From Roseburia_D sp964388945 (lineage in GTDB: Bacteria > Bacillota > Clostridia > Lachnospirales > Lachnospiraceae): a stretch of 37,179 nt of DNA. The stretch spans positions 1-37,179 of the forward strand of contig CAYMCM010000022.1 in the NCBI GenBank assembly GCA_964388945.1. The letters are read 5' to 3'. The first letter of the stretch is position 1, and each line of letters starts with the position of its first letter. Shown one piece after another: positions 15,464 through 23,860 of the stretch. A program made the translations under genes and the position numbers. The notes beneath the pieces were generated by a model. The model ran no database searches. It saw only the letters and a list, made by a program, of their open reading frames with translations, and had not been told where the DNA came from.

Positions 15464-17166
15464 GCCTTCACGCCTTCTTTCGAAATATCTGCATCACTGA
15501 TTTTCCAAAACAATATATTGCTCATTTCTACCTTATACTCATCCATACTATAACGAATACCTAACTGCGGATCTACAATACTTAAAATATCCTCATATTT
15601 TTCCAACACAACACAATGTGAACCATATTTATGATCAAATGCTAATTCATATCTGCAATTATCGTTTTCTGCCTTTACCAATTCAATTATATCATCTTTT
15701 GAATATTCCGCAATGGGTTCCACATTATTCCACGCTTTCCACGGTTCTTCCATTAGTTCTTGAATACCTTTATCTTTCGCTATTACATTAAAGCCCCTCT
15801 GTCTCATTTCATAAGCCACAACACCACTAGCACAATTTTGCATGCTTTGATTTGGATTTATAATTTCCAACTTAGAACTTATTCTCTGCCCTTTTGTTTT
15901 TATCCATTCGTCCGGTATGCCTTTGTATTTTACTACACTATTTTGGTAAGCCGTTGCCCTGCCATTCGCTTTCGTTGCCTGCGCACGCTTAAATCCTGCC
16001 ACCTTGACACGATCCATCTGTGTCTGTAATTTATTGGCATCACAATACTGTCTGTACTTTTCATTTTGTAATCGAAGTTTGTATGCCAGTTTATCATATT
16101 GCGGCTGTAACATCTCTTTTATATCTGTTTCTGCTACACCATTAATCTCTGCCTGTTTCATCAGCAATTCCCGCTTTGTCTGCCTGATCGCCCGTTCCAG
16201 TGCTCTCTGCTTCTGTTGTTTCTCATACTGCTCCCTGCTCTTTTCTCGGTCTACTTCTGATTCCGGTATGCCAAGTTCTTTAGCCCAGGGGCCATGTGAG
16301 TGTCGGCAATTATACCCATGTAGTCCTAATAGATTTACACATCTCCCTCTTTTTTGTTCAAAATCTATATCATACCCCGTACTTTCCAGTAAATTCGGGA
16401 AACCTGATTCACTTCCATGTATTTTATACGCCTTACCCTGCCAGCAATCATGTGAAGATACGCCTAATGGGTTATTTTTATCATGTCTTGCTCCCTCATG
16501 CTCTGATACTACAACATACTCTACACCATTCTGTATAATATATTGGTTCGTTACCTCTGCAGCCATCTGATTCATGGATGTAACCACACAACACCGCACT
16601 GCTGCTTCCAGCGTTCTGCGCGTTCCCGACGGATAGTCCACCATTACACCGGATCTTCCATACTGATCCAATATTTCACAGACTGCTGCACTGTAAGACT
16701 GCACACCGGATGCCGCCCTGATCTCTGCCGCATTCAGCATATTGATAAGATCCCGCTGTGACTGGTTCATTGTAGTCTGGGTTAAATTATGTACTTCCCC
16801 TGCCACTTTCCTGAACTCTGCATTCATTAATTTCATCACAATCGGATTTTCAAGCGGAGACATTGCATCTATCCCCATTTTTATCAACACGCTCTTGTCA
16901 TCATCCCAGGATGTCAGCACCGCGTCCTGAAGCAATTTTCGAAGTTCCGCTGTTGACTTCTTTGTAAGCACAGACAGACGCTTTAGTATCTCGCTTTGAT
17001 GTAATCCGAGCTGCTGTAACTTATACAACTCCATATCCGTAGTTCCCGCTACGAATTCAGCCTTGAGCAGCCGCATCGCTATGTCCTGCAGTATCCAATC
17101 CTCCAATTCCTGTACATAAGATACCATCACATCTGCTTTTCCATTAAAATAATCCGGTTCTAACAT
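15445..17166 (-). CDS. Minor capsid protein 2 with C-terminal papain-fold toxin-like domain
   Basis: 573 residues. Residues 1-300 match phage minor capsid protein 2 (MuF-like head protein): SEHEGARH, SHDCWQGKAYKIHG and GLHGYNCRHSHGPW. A basic helical linker follows (about 305-420). Residues about 430-560 look like a papain-fold toxin/deamidase: NPNQSMQNCASGVVAYEMRQ supplies Cys445, KYGSHCVVLEKYED His517, and SIVDPQLGIRYS Asp532, in the order of a C-H-D triad. Polymorphic toxins fused to MuF capsid proteins are known in temperate phages. A small coupled gene with immunity-like features follows. The 3' part is more A/T-rich than the 5' part. Whether the domain acts on host, rival or self is inference. 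Confidence 0.75.
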   Translation of the reverse strand: MLEPDYFNGKADVMVSYVQELEDWILQDIAMRLLKAEFVAGTTDMELYKLQQLGLHQSEILKRLSVLTKKSTAELRKLLQDAVLTSWDDDKSVLIKMGIDAMSPLENPIVMKLMNAEFRKVAGEVHNLTQTTMNQSQRDLINMLNAAEIRAASGVQSYSAAVCEILDQYGRSGVMVDYPSGTRRTLEAAVRCCVVTSMNQMAAEVTNQYIIQNGVEYVVVSEHEGARHDKNNPLGVSSHDCWQGKAYKIHGSESGFPNLLESTGYDIDFEQKRGRCVNLLGLHGYNCRHSHGPWAKELGIPESEVDREKSREQYEKQQKQRALERAIRQTKRELLMKQAEINGVAETDIKEMLQPQYDKLAYKLRLQNEKYRQYCDANKLQTQMDRVKVAGFKRAQATKANGRATAYQNSVVKYKGIPDEWIKTKGQRISSKLEIINPNQSMQNCASGVVAYEMRQRGFNVIAKDKGIQELMEEPWKAWNNVEPIAEYSKDDIIELVKAENDNCRYELAFDHKYGSHCVVLEKYEDILSIVDPQLGIRYSMDEYKVEMSNILFWKISDADISKEGVKACRIMN

Positions 17167-17167
17167 A

Positions 17168-17572
17168 CTATCCCTTTCCTGCTTCCCGCCTTACCAGATC
17201 CATCCATTGATCTTTATGTGTCTGTTTTGCGGTCTCAAACCAATGATCTCCAGTTCCATCCTTACTATAATGCAGAGGTCTGCCAGTTGGATATTTAGGC
17301 TCATGCCATTCTGCAAACGATCGACCGTCCTCTGTCAGATACAACTCCCCCATATATTGATAATGTGCATATGGTGTATTTGTAGAGATCAGCCCCGGCT
17401 CAATAATATGGGTTGCCCCTACCATTGCATGCTGTTGGCTTTTTGGCATATATTCCTTTATATCTTTTAACACCTGCTGATCTAGTAAATCCTGCGCCCG
17501 CTCAAGATTTCCCTCTATTCTGCCTGTATCCAGACGTATGTCAATATTACCGACTATCTTCCCATACTGCAT
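17168..17572 (-). CDS. Minor capsid protein (Minor_capsid_2-like)
   Basis: 134 residues. The pattern LERAQDLLDQQVLKDIKEYM...P, then TPYAHYQYMGELYLTEDGRS and GDHWFETAKQTHKDQW, resembles the minor capsid/HK97 gp10-like head-tail proteins. In many phages this gene follows the major capsid gene; here it sits between portal and the toxin-bearing capsid protein. Begins within a few bases of the portal stop. Confidence 0.65.
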   Translation of the reverse strand: MQYGKIVGNIDIRLDTGRIEGNLERAQDLLDQQVLKDIKEYMPKSQQHAMVGATHIIEPGLISTNTPYAHYQYMGELYLTEDGRSFAEWHEPKYPTGRPLHYSKDGTGDHWFETAKQTHKDQWMDLVRREAGKG

Positions 17573-17575
17573 ATA

Positions 17576-19030
17576 TTATTCATCCCCAAATAATCCATCT
17601 TTGACTCCAGATGCTTCCTCCACTGCTGCCCTTGCTTCCTCTTCTGAATATCCCTCGAATCTCACAAGATACTGCCACTTAGGAATATAACCAGAGTTTG
17701 CAAGTGTAAGATTTCTCATTCTGTCCTCTTCCTCGTTGTATGTGATATCTCCAAAATCATACTGTGGCTCGTAATCTCCGGCTGGTGCAAGACCATACAG
17801 ATCTGCAAATACAGACTGTGCATAGAACAGGTCATCAAGACATTTCTGCATTGCATCCCGTACATCCTTGATAAGCTGAATGGTTCTCCTATCATCTGAT
17901 TCTACCTGCGTGGCAGTTACCATACCCGTTTTTTCATCCATCACAAAATACCCATTGGAGAAGCCGCACTTCACACCGACAAGGGATAGCTGTTGATTAA
18001 TGCCGCTCTTTCTGGTATCTGTATTCAACGTAGGATTGACCTCATGGTACACTTCCTCTTCTCTCGCGCCCACCCCCGCAAGGGCTTTAAAAAACTTTGG
18101 CATCTTAACCTCTGGTCTCACAATGTTTCCTTTTTCGTCCTTATATGCCGGCTTAGCAATAAGTCTATCATCAATCACGACCATTCTCCGGCTATCCTCA
18201 ATTTCCTCTGCATTTCGGCTATATGCAATATCAAGATCCTTCAATTCCTCGATAGCATCTGCAAACGCCGATAATCCGAGCGGACTGTTCAAATCAATAT
18301 CATTAGATGACGGCATCCGGAATAATCCAAACAGCATTGAACTGATCTGCTCCCCATTCTTTTTCGTGATATGTACGTCCGGCTGCAATCCAGACCATGT
18401 TGTCATACTTAAATCAATCGGCTTTCCAATCTCCCCAGCATTCTTTGACACGAACGCTCTGTTCGATATAGAGTAGTAGGTTGTTTCCGTGTACTCTTCC
18501 GCATCCGGCATTCTCACATGGGCGGTAAAGAATCTATGATATTCAAGTTTTGTAAAATACTCATCACCTTCCCGGTAGCTATCCTGAAACACGATTCCTG
18601 TTATATTGTGGTTTCCGTCAAGACTGGTTATCTCAAATCTATCCGGAGTAACCAAATCCACGCCTGTTCCGTTCGGTTTCAAGATAACCGTACCGCAAGC
18701 ACACATAATTTCCGTCCACTCACGGATTCGGTCGTGCACAGATTTCTCCCAGAACTGCGTCATATACTCTTTCCGTACTCCATCAAACGTAACATCAATC
18801 GCAAGTGTGGTCAGTCTGGCAATCTCACCGCAGACGAACTTTGCAAATTTGATTGTCTTAACCCCTTCTTCCGGATCTATCCAGTCTGGCTCTCCCTTAT
18901 AAATCAACATCCAGTTCTGAACCGCTTTTTGCATATCTCCAGACGTAATTCCAGTCACCTTGAACTGGTCCTTTACTTCTGACAGAAACATCCTGCTCCA
19001 CCATTCCTTAATTGCTGACATAATTCCCAT
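17576..19030 (-). CDS. Portal protein (SPP1 Gp6-like)
   Basis: 484-485 residues, the usual size for SPP1-type portals. Recognisable elements are the N-terminal WSRMFLSEVKDQFKVTGITS, the TLAIDVTFDGVRKEYMTQFW block, the central FGLFRMPSSNDIDLNSPLGL and the C-terminal IQLIKDVRDAMQKCLDDLFY helix. The dodecameric portal forms the DNA channel and docks the terminase encoded upstream. AGGAGG is followed by two adjacent ATGs; the second (19030) has the better spacing. Confidence 0.88.
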   Translation of the reverse strand: MGIMSAIKEWWSRMFLSEVKDQFKVTGITSGDMQKAVQNWMLIYKGEPDWIDPEEGVKTIKFAKFVCGEIARLTTLAIDVTFDGVRKEYMTQFWEKSVHDRIREWTEIMCACGTVILKPNGTGVDLVTPDRFEITSLDGNHNITGIVFQDSYREGDEYFTKLEYHRFFTAHVRMPDAEEYTETTYYSISNRAFVSKNAGEIGKPIDLSMTTWSGLQPDVHITKKNGEQISSMLFGLFRMPSSNDIDLNSPLGLSAFADAIEELKDLDIAYSRNAEEIEDSRRMVVIDDRLIAKPAYKDEKGNIVRPEVKMPKFFKALAGVGAREEEVYHEVNPTLNTDTRKSGINQQLSLVGVKCGFSNGYFVMDEKTGMVTATQVESDDRRTIQLIKDVRDAMQKCLDDLFYAQSVFADLYGLAPAGDYEPQYDFGDITYNEEEDRMRNLTLANSGYIPKWQYLVRFEGYSEEEARAAVEEASGVKDGLFGDE

Positions 19031-19040
19031 CATATTCCTC

Positions 19041-20453
19041 CTAAATAAGTCCTCTGTTATATCTTCTTGCTACCGTGTAGATAAAATATCTGATCAAATC
19101 CATATGGTGGTCATATTCTTTAATCACTCTGTCCTCACCCACAGCCTTTTCATCCCATGCATAAGCACCAAACTCTTTCTGTGTCTCCACACAACTTTCA
19201 TGTATCTGCAGCATACCGAGATTTAGATACTTTGTTACTTCTTGGATTCCGTTTAAGACATCATTGTTTCCATCCATACAGGTAAATTCACCATACTTCC
19301 GGATTGTAGCTTTCATTGCCGCTGCTGACGGGTCAATGACGATTGACGTTATCGGGAAGTTCCCGGCTATCTCTTGTATCATCTTGTAGTATGACTCGTT
19401 GTCTATCGTCACTCCCTTTTCCCTGCCTGAATAGTGTCCCTCCCGGAGCATCCGTACCATTCCATCATTTTTCAATTCCATCAGACCAACCGCAAACGGG
19501 TTCATAGTTCCATAATCGATGGATAGATAGTAGGATGACTGCGGACTGTACTCATATTCTCCGTGGAAGATATTCTTTTCCCTATCGAACATTCCATAAA
19601 CCAATCCCTCGGCGATCACCCACAAACCGAGAATAAAGCGATCATAAAATACTCCGCTGTACATAGAACGATATCTTGTCTTTACTTTCTCTGACAGGGA
19701 AAGGTTATCATCCATTGTGAAATGCAGATAGATAATCTCTTTTAGTCCATCCGGCTTATTTTCTTCGACTGCCTTTTGCCTTATCTCCTCAACCTTTTTC
19801 TTACCAAGATACCCGGTCGATTTATCTATCCAGTTTTCCTTGAACCAATGGCTCGGACTGTCCGGGTTACAGTTGAACCAGAACTTTGAACCATCCACAG
19901 AACATCGTCCGGTTGCCTGGTTCACAAAACTTTCCGGCATCAGTGCCACTTCGTCAAAGAACATTCCAGCCAATGTGATACCCTGTATCAGATCCTGTGA
20001 TCTCTCGTCCTTACCACCAAATATGTAAAAGAAATTGACCGTATCTCCTTTGCTGATCTCAACCATATTATCTGATCTATGGTCTGCCACCTTATACCCA
20101 CGACTTTTTAGCATTAGTTTTAACCAGAACAGAACGTTTCGCCGGAATGATCCGATTGTCTTCCCTGCCATGCCGAGATTCTGTTGATTGAAGGTATTCA
20201 TTGCCCACAAGGCATAGCTCAACGACATACTCAACGTCTTGCCTGATCTGATTGCCCCATCTGCTATAATACCGTCCATATCTTTTACCGGAGAAGAATC
20301 GCACCACCATGTGAGAACTTTCCTCTGCTTCTTAGAAAAAGGCTTGAATGCGAATCCATTCTGCTTATACTTCTGCTTCATCCGGACAGCATTCTTCATC
20401 ACATTATCTTTTACTTTGCATACTCGCCGATCAAAATCTGTCCAATCAATCAT
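19041..20453 (-). CDS. Terminase large subunit (PBSX-type)
   Basis: 470 residues. ATPase motor: Walker A GAIRSGKT, Walker B GMFFDEVAL, coupling motif WFNCNPDSPSHW. Nuclease half: SIDYGTMNPFAVG, IVIDPSAAAMKA and YDHHMDLIRYFIY supply the acidic residues of an RNase H-fold nuclease. It cuts and pumps DNA into the procapsid through the portal. Start choice: the ATG at 20453 has GAAGGAAG about nine bases upstream and overlaps the small subunit stop; an in-frame ATG at 20480 has no good site. Confidence 0.93.
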   Translation of the reverse strand: MIDWTDFDRRVCKVKDNVMKNAVRMKQKYKQNGFAFKPFSKKQRKVLTWWCDSSPVKDMDGIIADGAIRSGKTLSMSLSYALWAMNTFNQQNLGMAGKTIGSFRRNVLFWLKLMLKSRGYKVADHRSDNMVEISKGDTVNFFYIFGGKDERSQDLIQGITLAGMFFDEVALMPESFVNQATGRCSVDGSKFWFNCNPDSPSHWFKENWIDKSTGYLGKKKVEEIRQKAVEENKPDGLKEIIYLHFTMDDNLSLSEKVKTRYRSMYSGVFYDRFILGLWVIAEGLVYGMFDREKNIFHGEYEYSPQSSYYLSIDYGTMNPFAVGLMELKNDGMVRMLREGHYSGREKGVTIDNESYYKMIQEIAGNFPITSIVIDPSAAAMKATIRKYGEFTCMDGNNDVLNGIQEVTKYLNLGMLQIHESCVETQKEFGAYAWDEKAVGEDRVIKEYDHHMDLIRYFIYTVARRYNRGLI

Positions 20454-21291
20454 CCGACCACGCTTCCTTCGCCGATTCATTCAATGCATCCAAAAAGTTA
20501 TCCTGTTCCGGTGCATCATCCGCGCTTTCTCTGGTCTGCATCTCCAATTTAAGCAGTTCCAGATCAAGTTTCCGCTTATCAAATTCTTTCCGATGTTTAT
20601 CGTCTGGATTCATTTCAAAGAACTTCGTGAGCCAGTCAATAGCCTTCTGCTTATCTACCAGTTTAATAGACACCCCATCTTTTCCACGTTTTACCTCTTG
20701 GATGAGCTGTGTGTCTGTGTCCTTTGATTCTTTCAGGTCAACCGTGCTGATCATGTATGTATCTTCCGTCTCTGGATCTGTAATCTCTTTCTGCCCGAAT
20801 GACATATAATTTCCTATGTCAGCAAACGCAATCCGCATCTGTAATTCCACGATATCATCAGATCCAGCTATTATCTGCTGACGCTTAATCTCCTTCAAAC
20901 GCTCGATCTCTGTTCTGACCTTATCATTTGTTAGTAACCGTGATCCATTTGCCACCGCTGATTCATACGTGCATCCATAAACCTTCTGATAGCTTTGTGC
21001 TGCATTGAATGTTCGACTGTAATAAAGACAAAACATTTGCCATTCCGGCGAAAGATCGTCATTTTGCAAAGTCTCTTTCGTACCATCATCTACTGTTGCT
21101 TTCCCTTTCAATGTACCTTTTTTCTTTTGTGTGCACCCTCTTTGCATTTTGTGTGCACCCTTTTCCCGACTCCACGCATAACGTTTCTTCCAACTTTTTA
21201 CAGTATTGATGGTGGTTCCATACTTTTCCGCAATATCTTTATATTTCATCCCATCCATATAATCCTGTTCCGCTTTTTCATAGTTCTCCAC
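20446..21291 (-). CDS. Terminase small subunit
   Basis: 281 residues. Residues 5-42 form a helix-turn-helix (YMDGMKYKDIAEKYGTTINT followed by VKSWKKRY), then a basic linker, then the Terminase_2-like core (CLYYSRTFNAAQSYQKVYGC and SRLLTNDKVRTEIERLKE). The C-terminus is charged and helical. It recognises the packaging site. First gene of the packaging operon, 26 bp from the predicted start of transcription. Confidence 0.9.
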   Translation of the reverse strand: MENYEKAEQDYMDGMKYKDIAEKYGTTINTVKSWKKRYAWSREKGAHKMQRGCTQKKKGTLKGKATVDDGTKETLQNDDLSPEWQMFCLYYSRTFNAAQSYQKVYGCTYESAVANGSRLLTNDKVRTEIERLKEIKRQQIIAGSDDIVELQMRIAFADIGNYMSFGQKEITDPETEDTYMISTVDLKESKDTDTQLIQEVKRGKDGVSIKLVDKQKAIDWLTKFFEMNPDDKHRKEFDKRKLDLELLKLEMQTRESADDAPEQDNFLDALNESAKEAWSDD

Positions 21292-21323
21292 TGCTTCACT
21301 TCCTCTCTCTGTCTCATGTCGTA

Positions 21324-21356
21324 ATTATAAAACATAGATTTCTTTTATTTGTACCA
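21324..21356 (-). promoter_or_regulatory. Late promoter P1 (TGGTACAAAT-N17-TATAAT)
   Basis: Minus strand TGGTACAAAT (21347-21356), 17 bp, then TATAAT (21324-21329). Expected start near 21317, just before the terminase small subunit. No consensus -35. Identical box and spacing to the promoter at 15141-15173. Confidence 0.7.
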
Positions 21357-21366
21357 TTTTAGGATA

Positions 21367-21394
21367 TGAAAAAAGAGAGGTCTGCCCTCCCTTT
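21367..21394 (-). terminator. Terminator between early and late operons
   Basis: Minus-strand stem AAAGGGAGG / CCTCTCTTT (one G-U), loop GCAGA, then TTTTTTC. It ends the leftward early transcript just before late promoter P1. Confidence 0.65.
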
Positions 21395-21412
21395 TACACA
21401 AATCTGCTCTCT

Positions 21413-21616
21413 TTAATGTTCTTTTTTCATTCTTTCCCGCATAATCTGCTTTGCCTTGCGTTTCTTCAAATAAAAACAATTTCGACTGATCGGGATAATC
21501 CCATAGCGCGCCTCCAGCTTATCGTAACTTGTCCCGTCTACGATAGATTCTGTCAAATAGTTCGCTATCAACCTGTCTACCTGTTTGCAGATCTCATATA
21601 TTTCTTTTTCATCCAC
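21413..21616 (-). CDS. Candidate late-gene regulator (small helix-turn-helix protein)
   Basis: 67 residues if it starts at GTG 21616, which has GGAGGG at six bases; an ATG at 21634 would put that SD inside the gene. The C-terminal part (DKLEARYGIIPISRNCFYLK...) has the look of a sigma-region-4 or homeodomain-like DNA-binding helix pair, ending in a basic helix (KKRKAKQIMRERMKKEH). Last gene of the early operon and adjacent to P1, where phages often encode their late activator. Function is inference. Confidence 0.55.
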   Translation of the reverse strand: MDEKEIYEICKQVDRLIANYLTESIVDGTSYDKLEARYGIIPISRNCFYLKKRKAKQIMRERMKKEH

Positions 21617-21698
21617 GGCATTCCCTCCTTCCATAAAATTTACGCATCTTTTTTCGTTTTTGGCATAAAATAATAAAAATGCTCTAAAAGGTACTCTG

Positions 21699-21860
21699 AT
21701 GAAAAACTGCTCAAACCTTTATTTCCTTTCAACACTTGCCTGCCAGCTTGCTGACTGCCTATCTGATGATGAGATTGCCATCCTCGCTGCCGATCTTGTT
21801 GTACTTAGTGATATGCTTGCAAATATTGTTGCCAGAAATGCGGTATGTGAAAAAAAATAA
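21699..21860 (+). CDS. DUF6774-like small protein
   Basis: 53 residues on the opposite strand to its neighbours: MKNCSNLYFLSTLACQLADC then LSDDEIAILAADLVVLSDML and ANIVARNAVCEKK. The Cys near the start, the 'ACxLAxCLSDDEIxxLAADLVxLxDxLAxI' pattern and the length match a small family I recall as DUF6774, common in Lachnospiraceae. Function unknown. The SD (AAAAGG) is moderate. A plus-strand insert in a minus-strand operon. Confidence 0.6.
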   Translation: MKNCSNLYFLSTLACQLADCLSDDEIAILAADLVVLSDMLANIVARNAVCEKK

Positions 21861-21917
21861 TTTCCAGTCCAAAGTGTATACGTCCTGTTACTGGACTAAC
21901 GCCCATTGTCTTCTTCA

Positions 21918-22079
21918 TTATTTACTACCGCCTTCTTTCACTTTTCCAATCAAGTCGTAAACCTCGCATTGTTCTTCCGAACTAACATACGGGCAAGCAT
22001 CGCATCCACATGGACTATCTCCAACGGCATCGCATAGAGTCTCTATGACCCCGATCAATGCTTTCTCATTATCTGTCAT
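21918..22079 (-). CDS. Small cysteine-cluster protein
   Basis: 53 residues (MTDNEKALIGVIETLCDAVG...). Contains CGCDACPYVSSEEQC, a cluster with spacing suggestive of metal binding. Its start overlaps the end of the HNH gene (AAATGACAGATAA), so it is translationally coupled. No family named. Confidence 0.6.
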   Translation of the reverse strand: MTDNEKALIGVIETLCDAVGDSPCGCDACPYVSSEEQCEVYDLIGKVKEGGSK

Positions 22080-22455
22080 TTGCTCCTTCACCTACTTTCT
22101 CAAAATAGAATTTTATCGGTTCTCTGTTCTCCTGTACCATGCCATATCGCAAGGCAATATTGTATGTACACACATCTCTTTTCAGTCTGTCCGGTATCTT
22201 CTGCAACTGCTTTCTGAACGTCTCCAAATCCATTGTTGCCTTGTAGCGATTACAAGAACCACAGGACGGCATTAGATTACTTATGTCATGCACATCAATT
22301 CCGGTAAATTCTTCGGTATACTCATAATGTCTAAGGCAATGCAAATGATCTACATTAAACCCTTTTTCTGGTATCTCACAACCGCAGTACGCACAATGTC
22401 CGTTATATTTCGCATACACTTGTTTTCTAATGGACTTAGGAATCGGTTTTCGCAT
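22069..22455 (-). CDS. HNH endonuclease near the terminase genes
   Basis: 128 residues. CAYCGCEI and PSCGSCNRYK give two zinc-binding CxxC pairs around the HNH core FNVDHLHCLRHYEY...SNLMP. HNH proteins next to terminase genes assist genome packaging in cos-type phages (HK97 gp74-like), a plausible role here; a homing or nicking role is the alternative. Confidence 0.78.
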   Translation of the reverse strand: MRKPIPKSIRKQVYAKYNGHCAYCGCEIPEKGFNVDHLHCLRHYEYTEEFTGIDVHDISNLMPSCGSCNRYKATMDLETFRKQLQKIPDRLKRDVCTYNIALRYGMVQENREPIKFYFEKVGEGANDR

Positions 22456-22470
22456 CTACTCCACCGCCTT

Positions 22471-22761
22471 TCACAACTCTTGTCGCCCTTTCAAGTCCTT
22501 TATGGAAAAATCGTCATATTCATCATCAAGTTTAGGGCACACTTCTTCAACATATCTTTCAAAATCTGCGCAAGACAAGTCTCTTTCATTTTCCAACTGC
22601 TCCACAACCGCATCCACATCATAGGCGGTTGGCTGTTCTTCTACTTCGTCAATGATACTATTCGTCACATCATATGCTGTCATATATCCGGCAATAGCTT
22701 CATTTGTTGCTCTTTCCTTTAATACACTTATCAACTTATCTGCATCAATCATTCTTCCCAT
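22471..22761 (-). CDS. Hypothetical early phage protein
   Basis: 96 residues, acidic (MGRMIDADKLISVLKERATN...; VEEQPTAYDVDAVVEQLENE). The MIDADKLI...L and EQPTAYDVD phrases recur in small early proteins of Firmicutes prophages, but no function is known to me. Good SD (AGGAGG). Overlaps the Lar gene by 17 bp. Confidence 0.65.
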   Translation of the reverse strand: MGRMIDADKLISVLKERATNEAIAGYMTAYDVTNSIIDEVEEQPTAYDVDAVVEQLENERDLSCADFERYVEEVCPKLDDEYDDFSIKDLKGRQEL

Positions 22762-22999
22762 CGTTTACCCTCCTGTTCCATGCTTTTGCCGCCATATCTC
22801 GCTCGTCTGTAACGGCTTTCATATCACCGTTTTCAGCAAGAGTATGCGCCACCTCATATGTTTTTGGAAATCTTGCTCCACACTTGGAGCAAGCTATGAC
22901 AAACCCAAACCCTCTCTGTGTTGAAGTGCTACTGCTCGTTATGATTTGGAATTCTGCTTTTCCCCCGCAGAACGGGCATGGTTTCAGTTCTCCACTCAT
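22745..22999 (-). CDS. Lar-type restriction alleviation protein
   Basis: 84 residues: a zinc-ribbon with LKPCPFCGGKAEF and IACSKCGARFP, then A.AWNRR near the C-terminus. This is the Lar_restr_allev pattern. Rac Lar modulates type I restriction; many phage members are uncharacterised, so antirestriction is a family-based suggestion. Confidence 0.75.
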   Translation of the reverse strand: MSGELKPCPFCGGKAEFQIITSSSTSTQRGFGFVIACSKCGARFPKTYEVAHTLAENGDMKAVTDERDMAAKAWNRRVNDGKND

Positions 23000-23056
23000 T
23001 TCTCATCATCTCCATTCCTTTCTTCCGGCACTCTTGTCACTTTTTCAAAGTTTCTT

Positions 23057-23110
23057 TTTTGTGTATTTTTGTGTATTCCATATTGACTTTTGTGTAAATT
23101 TGTGTATAAT
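23057..23110 (+). promoter_or_regulatory. hicAB-1 promoter and four-repeat operator
   Basis: TTGACT (23083-23088), 16 bp, TATAAT (23105-23110). Four TTTTGTGTA-like repeats at 23057-23065, 23066-23075, 23088-23096 and 23097-23106; two precede the -35 and two fill the spacer and touch the -10. Expected to be bound by HicB for autorepression. Confidence 0.75.
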
Positions 23111-23130
23111 ATAGTTATAGGAGGTACATA

Positions 23131-23319
23131 ATGAATCCAAGACAACAAACGGTTAAACAACTTAGTGCTTCCGGCTATGAATTGAAACGTCACGGTGCTA
23201 ACCACGACATCTACTACAACCCACAAACGCACAGCACCATCCCCGTCAAGCGACACGATTTCAATGAAAATGATATGAAGTACATCTTCAAGGAAGCCAA
23301 CATCAGCAGGAAACATTAA
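23131..23319 (+). CDS. hicA: HicA toxin (module 1)
   Basis: 62 residues, the usual HicA size. A dsRBD-like fold with GYELKRHGANHDIYYNP (catalytic His25) and IPVKRHDFNENDMKYIFKEA. HicA is an mRNA interferase that blocks translation until bound by HicB. Ideal SD (AGGAGG) and promoter upstream; hicB follows 33 bp downstream. Plus strand within a minus-strand operon, so probably an inserted cassette. Confidence 0.9.
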   Translation: MNPRQQTVKQLSASGYELKRHGANHDIYYNPQTHSTIPVKRHDFNENDMKYIFKEANISRKH

Positions 23320-23352
23320 ATATGTTTCCTGCATCCATTAAGGAGGTTTACT

Positions 23353-23769
23353 ATGAAATATATTTACACAGCTTTATTTACACCTATCGAAGACAGTTCT
23401 GGATACTATGCCAAAGTTCCGGATCTTCCGGGCTGCATTACCACCGGAAACAGCCTTTCTGATGCTATTGATCAGATTACCGATGCAATGAACGCATGGC
23501 TTGTTGTTGCGGAGGATGAAGGAGAACCAATCGCTCCACCAACTCCGCAAGATCAGCTATGTGTTGATCCTGGTACTATCTGCTCCCTGATTTCGGCTGA
23601 CACTATTGAATATCGTGCGCAGACCGATACTCGTGCGGTTCGAAAAAATGTTTCTCTCCCAAGTTGGATGGTTCGTCTTGCTGACAAACGTGGTATTAAC
23701 TGCTCACAGGTTCTTCAAGACTCCTTACGATCTCTTCTTGACGGCTCTGCTGTTGCAAAAACTCATTAA
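23353..23769 (+). CDS. hicB: HicB antitoxin (module 1)
   Basis: 138 residues. N-terminal partial RNase H-like fold (YYAKVPDLPGCITTGNSLSD) and C-terminal ribbon-helix-helix domain (VSLPSWMVRLADKRGINCSQ, VLQDSLRSLL) for DNA binding. It neutralises HicA and represses the repeat-containing promoter. Followed by a terminator at 23782. Confidence 0.9.
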   Translation: MKYIYTALFTPIEDSSGYYAKVPDLPGCITTGNSLSDAIDQITDAMNAWLVVAEDEGEPIAPPTPQDQLCVDPGTICSLISADTIEYRAQTDTRAVRKNVSLPSWMVRLADKRGINCSQVLQDSLRSLLDGSAVAKTH

Positions 23770-23781
23770 CGTATCTTCTCG

Positions 23782-23818
23782 AATATCCAGTTATCCTCAT
23801 GGGTGACTGGATATTTTT
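23782..23818 (+). terminator. Terminator of hicAB-1
   Basis: AATATCCAGT / ACTGGATATT stem with a 14-base loop, then TTTTT on the plus strand. Confidence 0.75.
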
Positions 23819-23840
23819 CATTCACAGCACCTCCTTTTTT

Positions 23841-23860
23841 CCCGGTGCTACGGCACCGGG
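23841..23860. repeat. Perfect 8-bp hairpin palindrome
   Basis: CCCGGTGC TACG GCACCGGG. The T-run lies on the side that does not suit a terminator, and a strong minus-strand SD (AAGGAGG) follows. Possible protein site or mRNA processing hairpin. The surrounding 23821-23930 holds no gene I can support. Confidence 0.5.

Noticed and set aside
22996..23334. 112-codon minus-strand frame opposite hicA
   Set aside because: It lies antisense to a clear hicA gene and its promoter; only its last dozen codons look like remnants of a phage gene.
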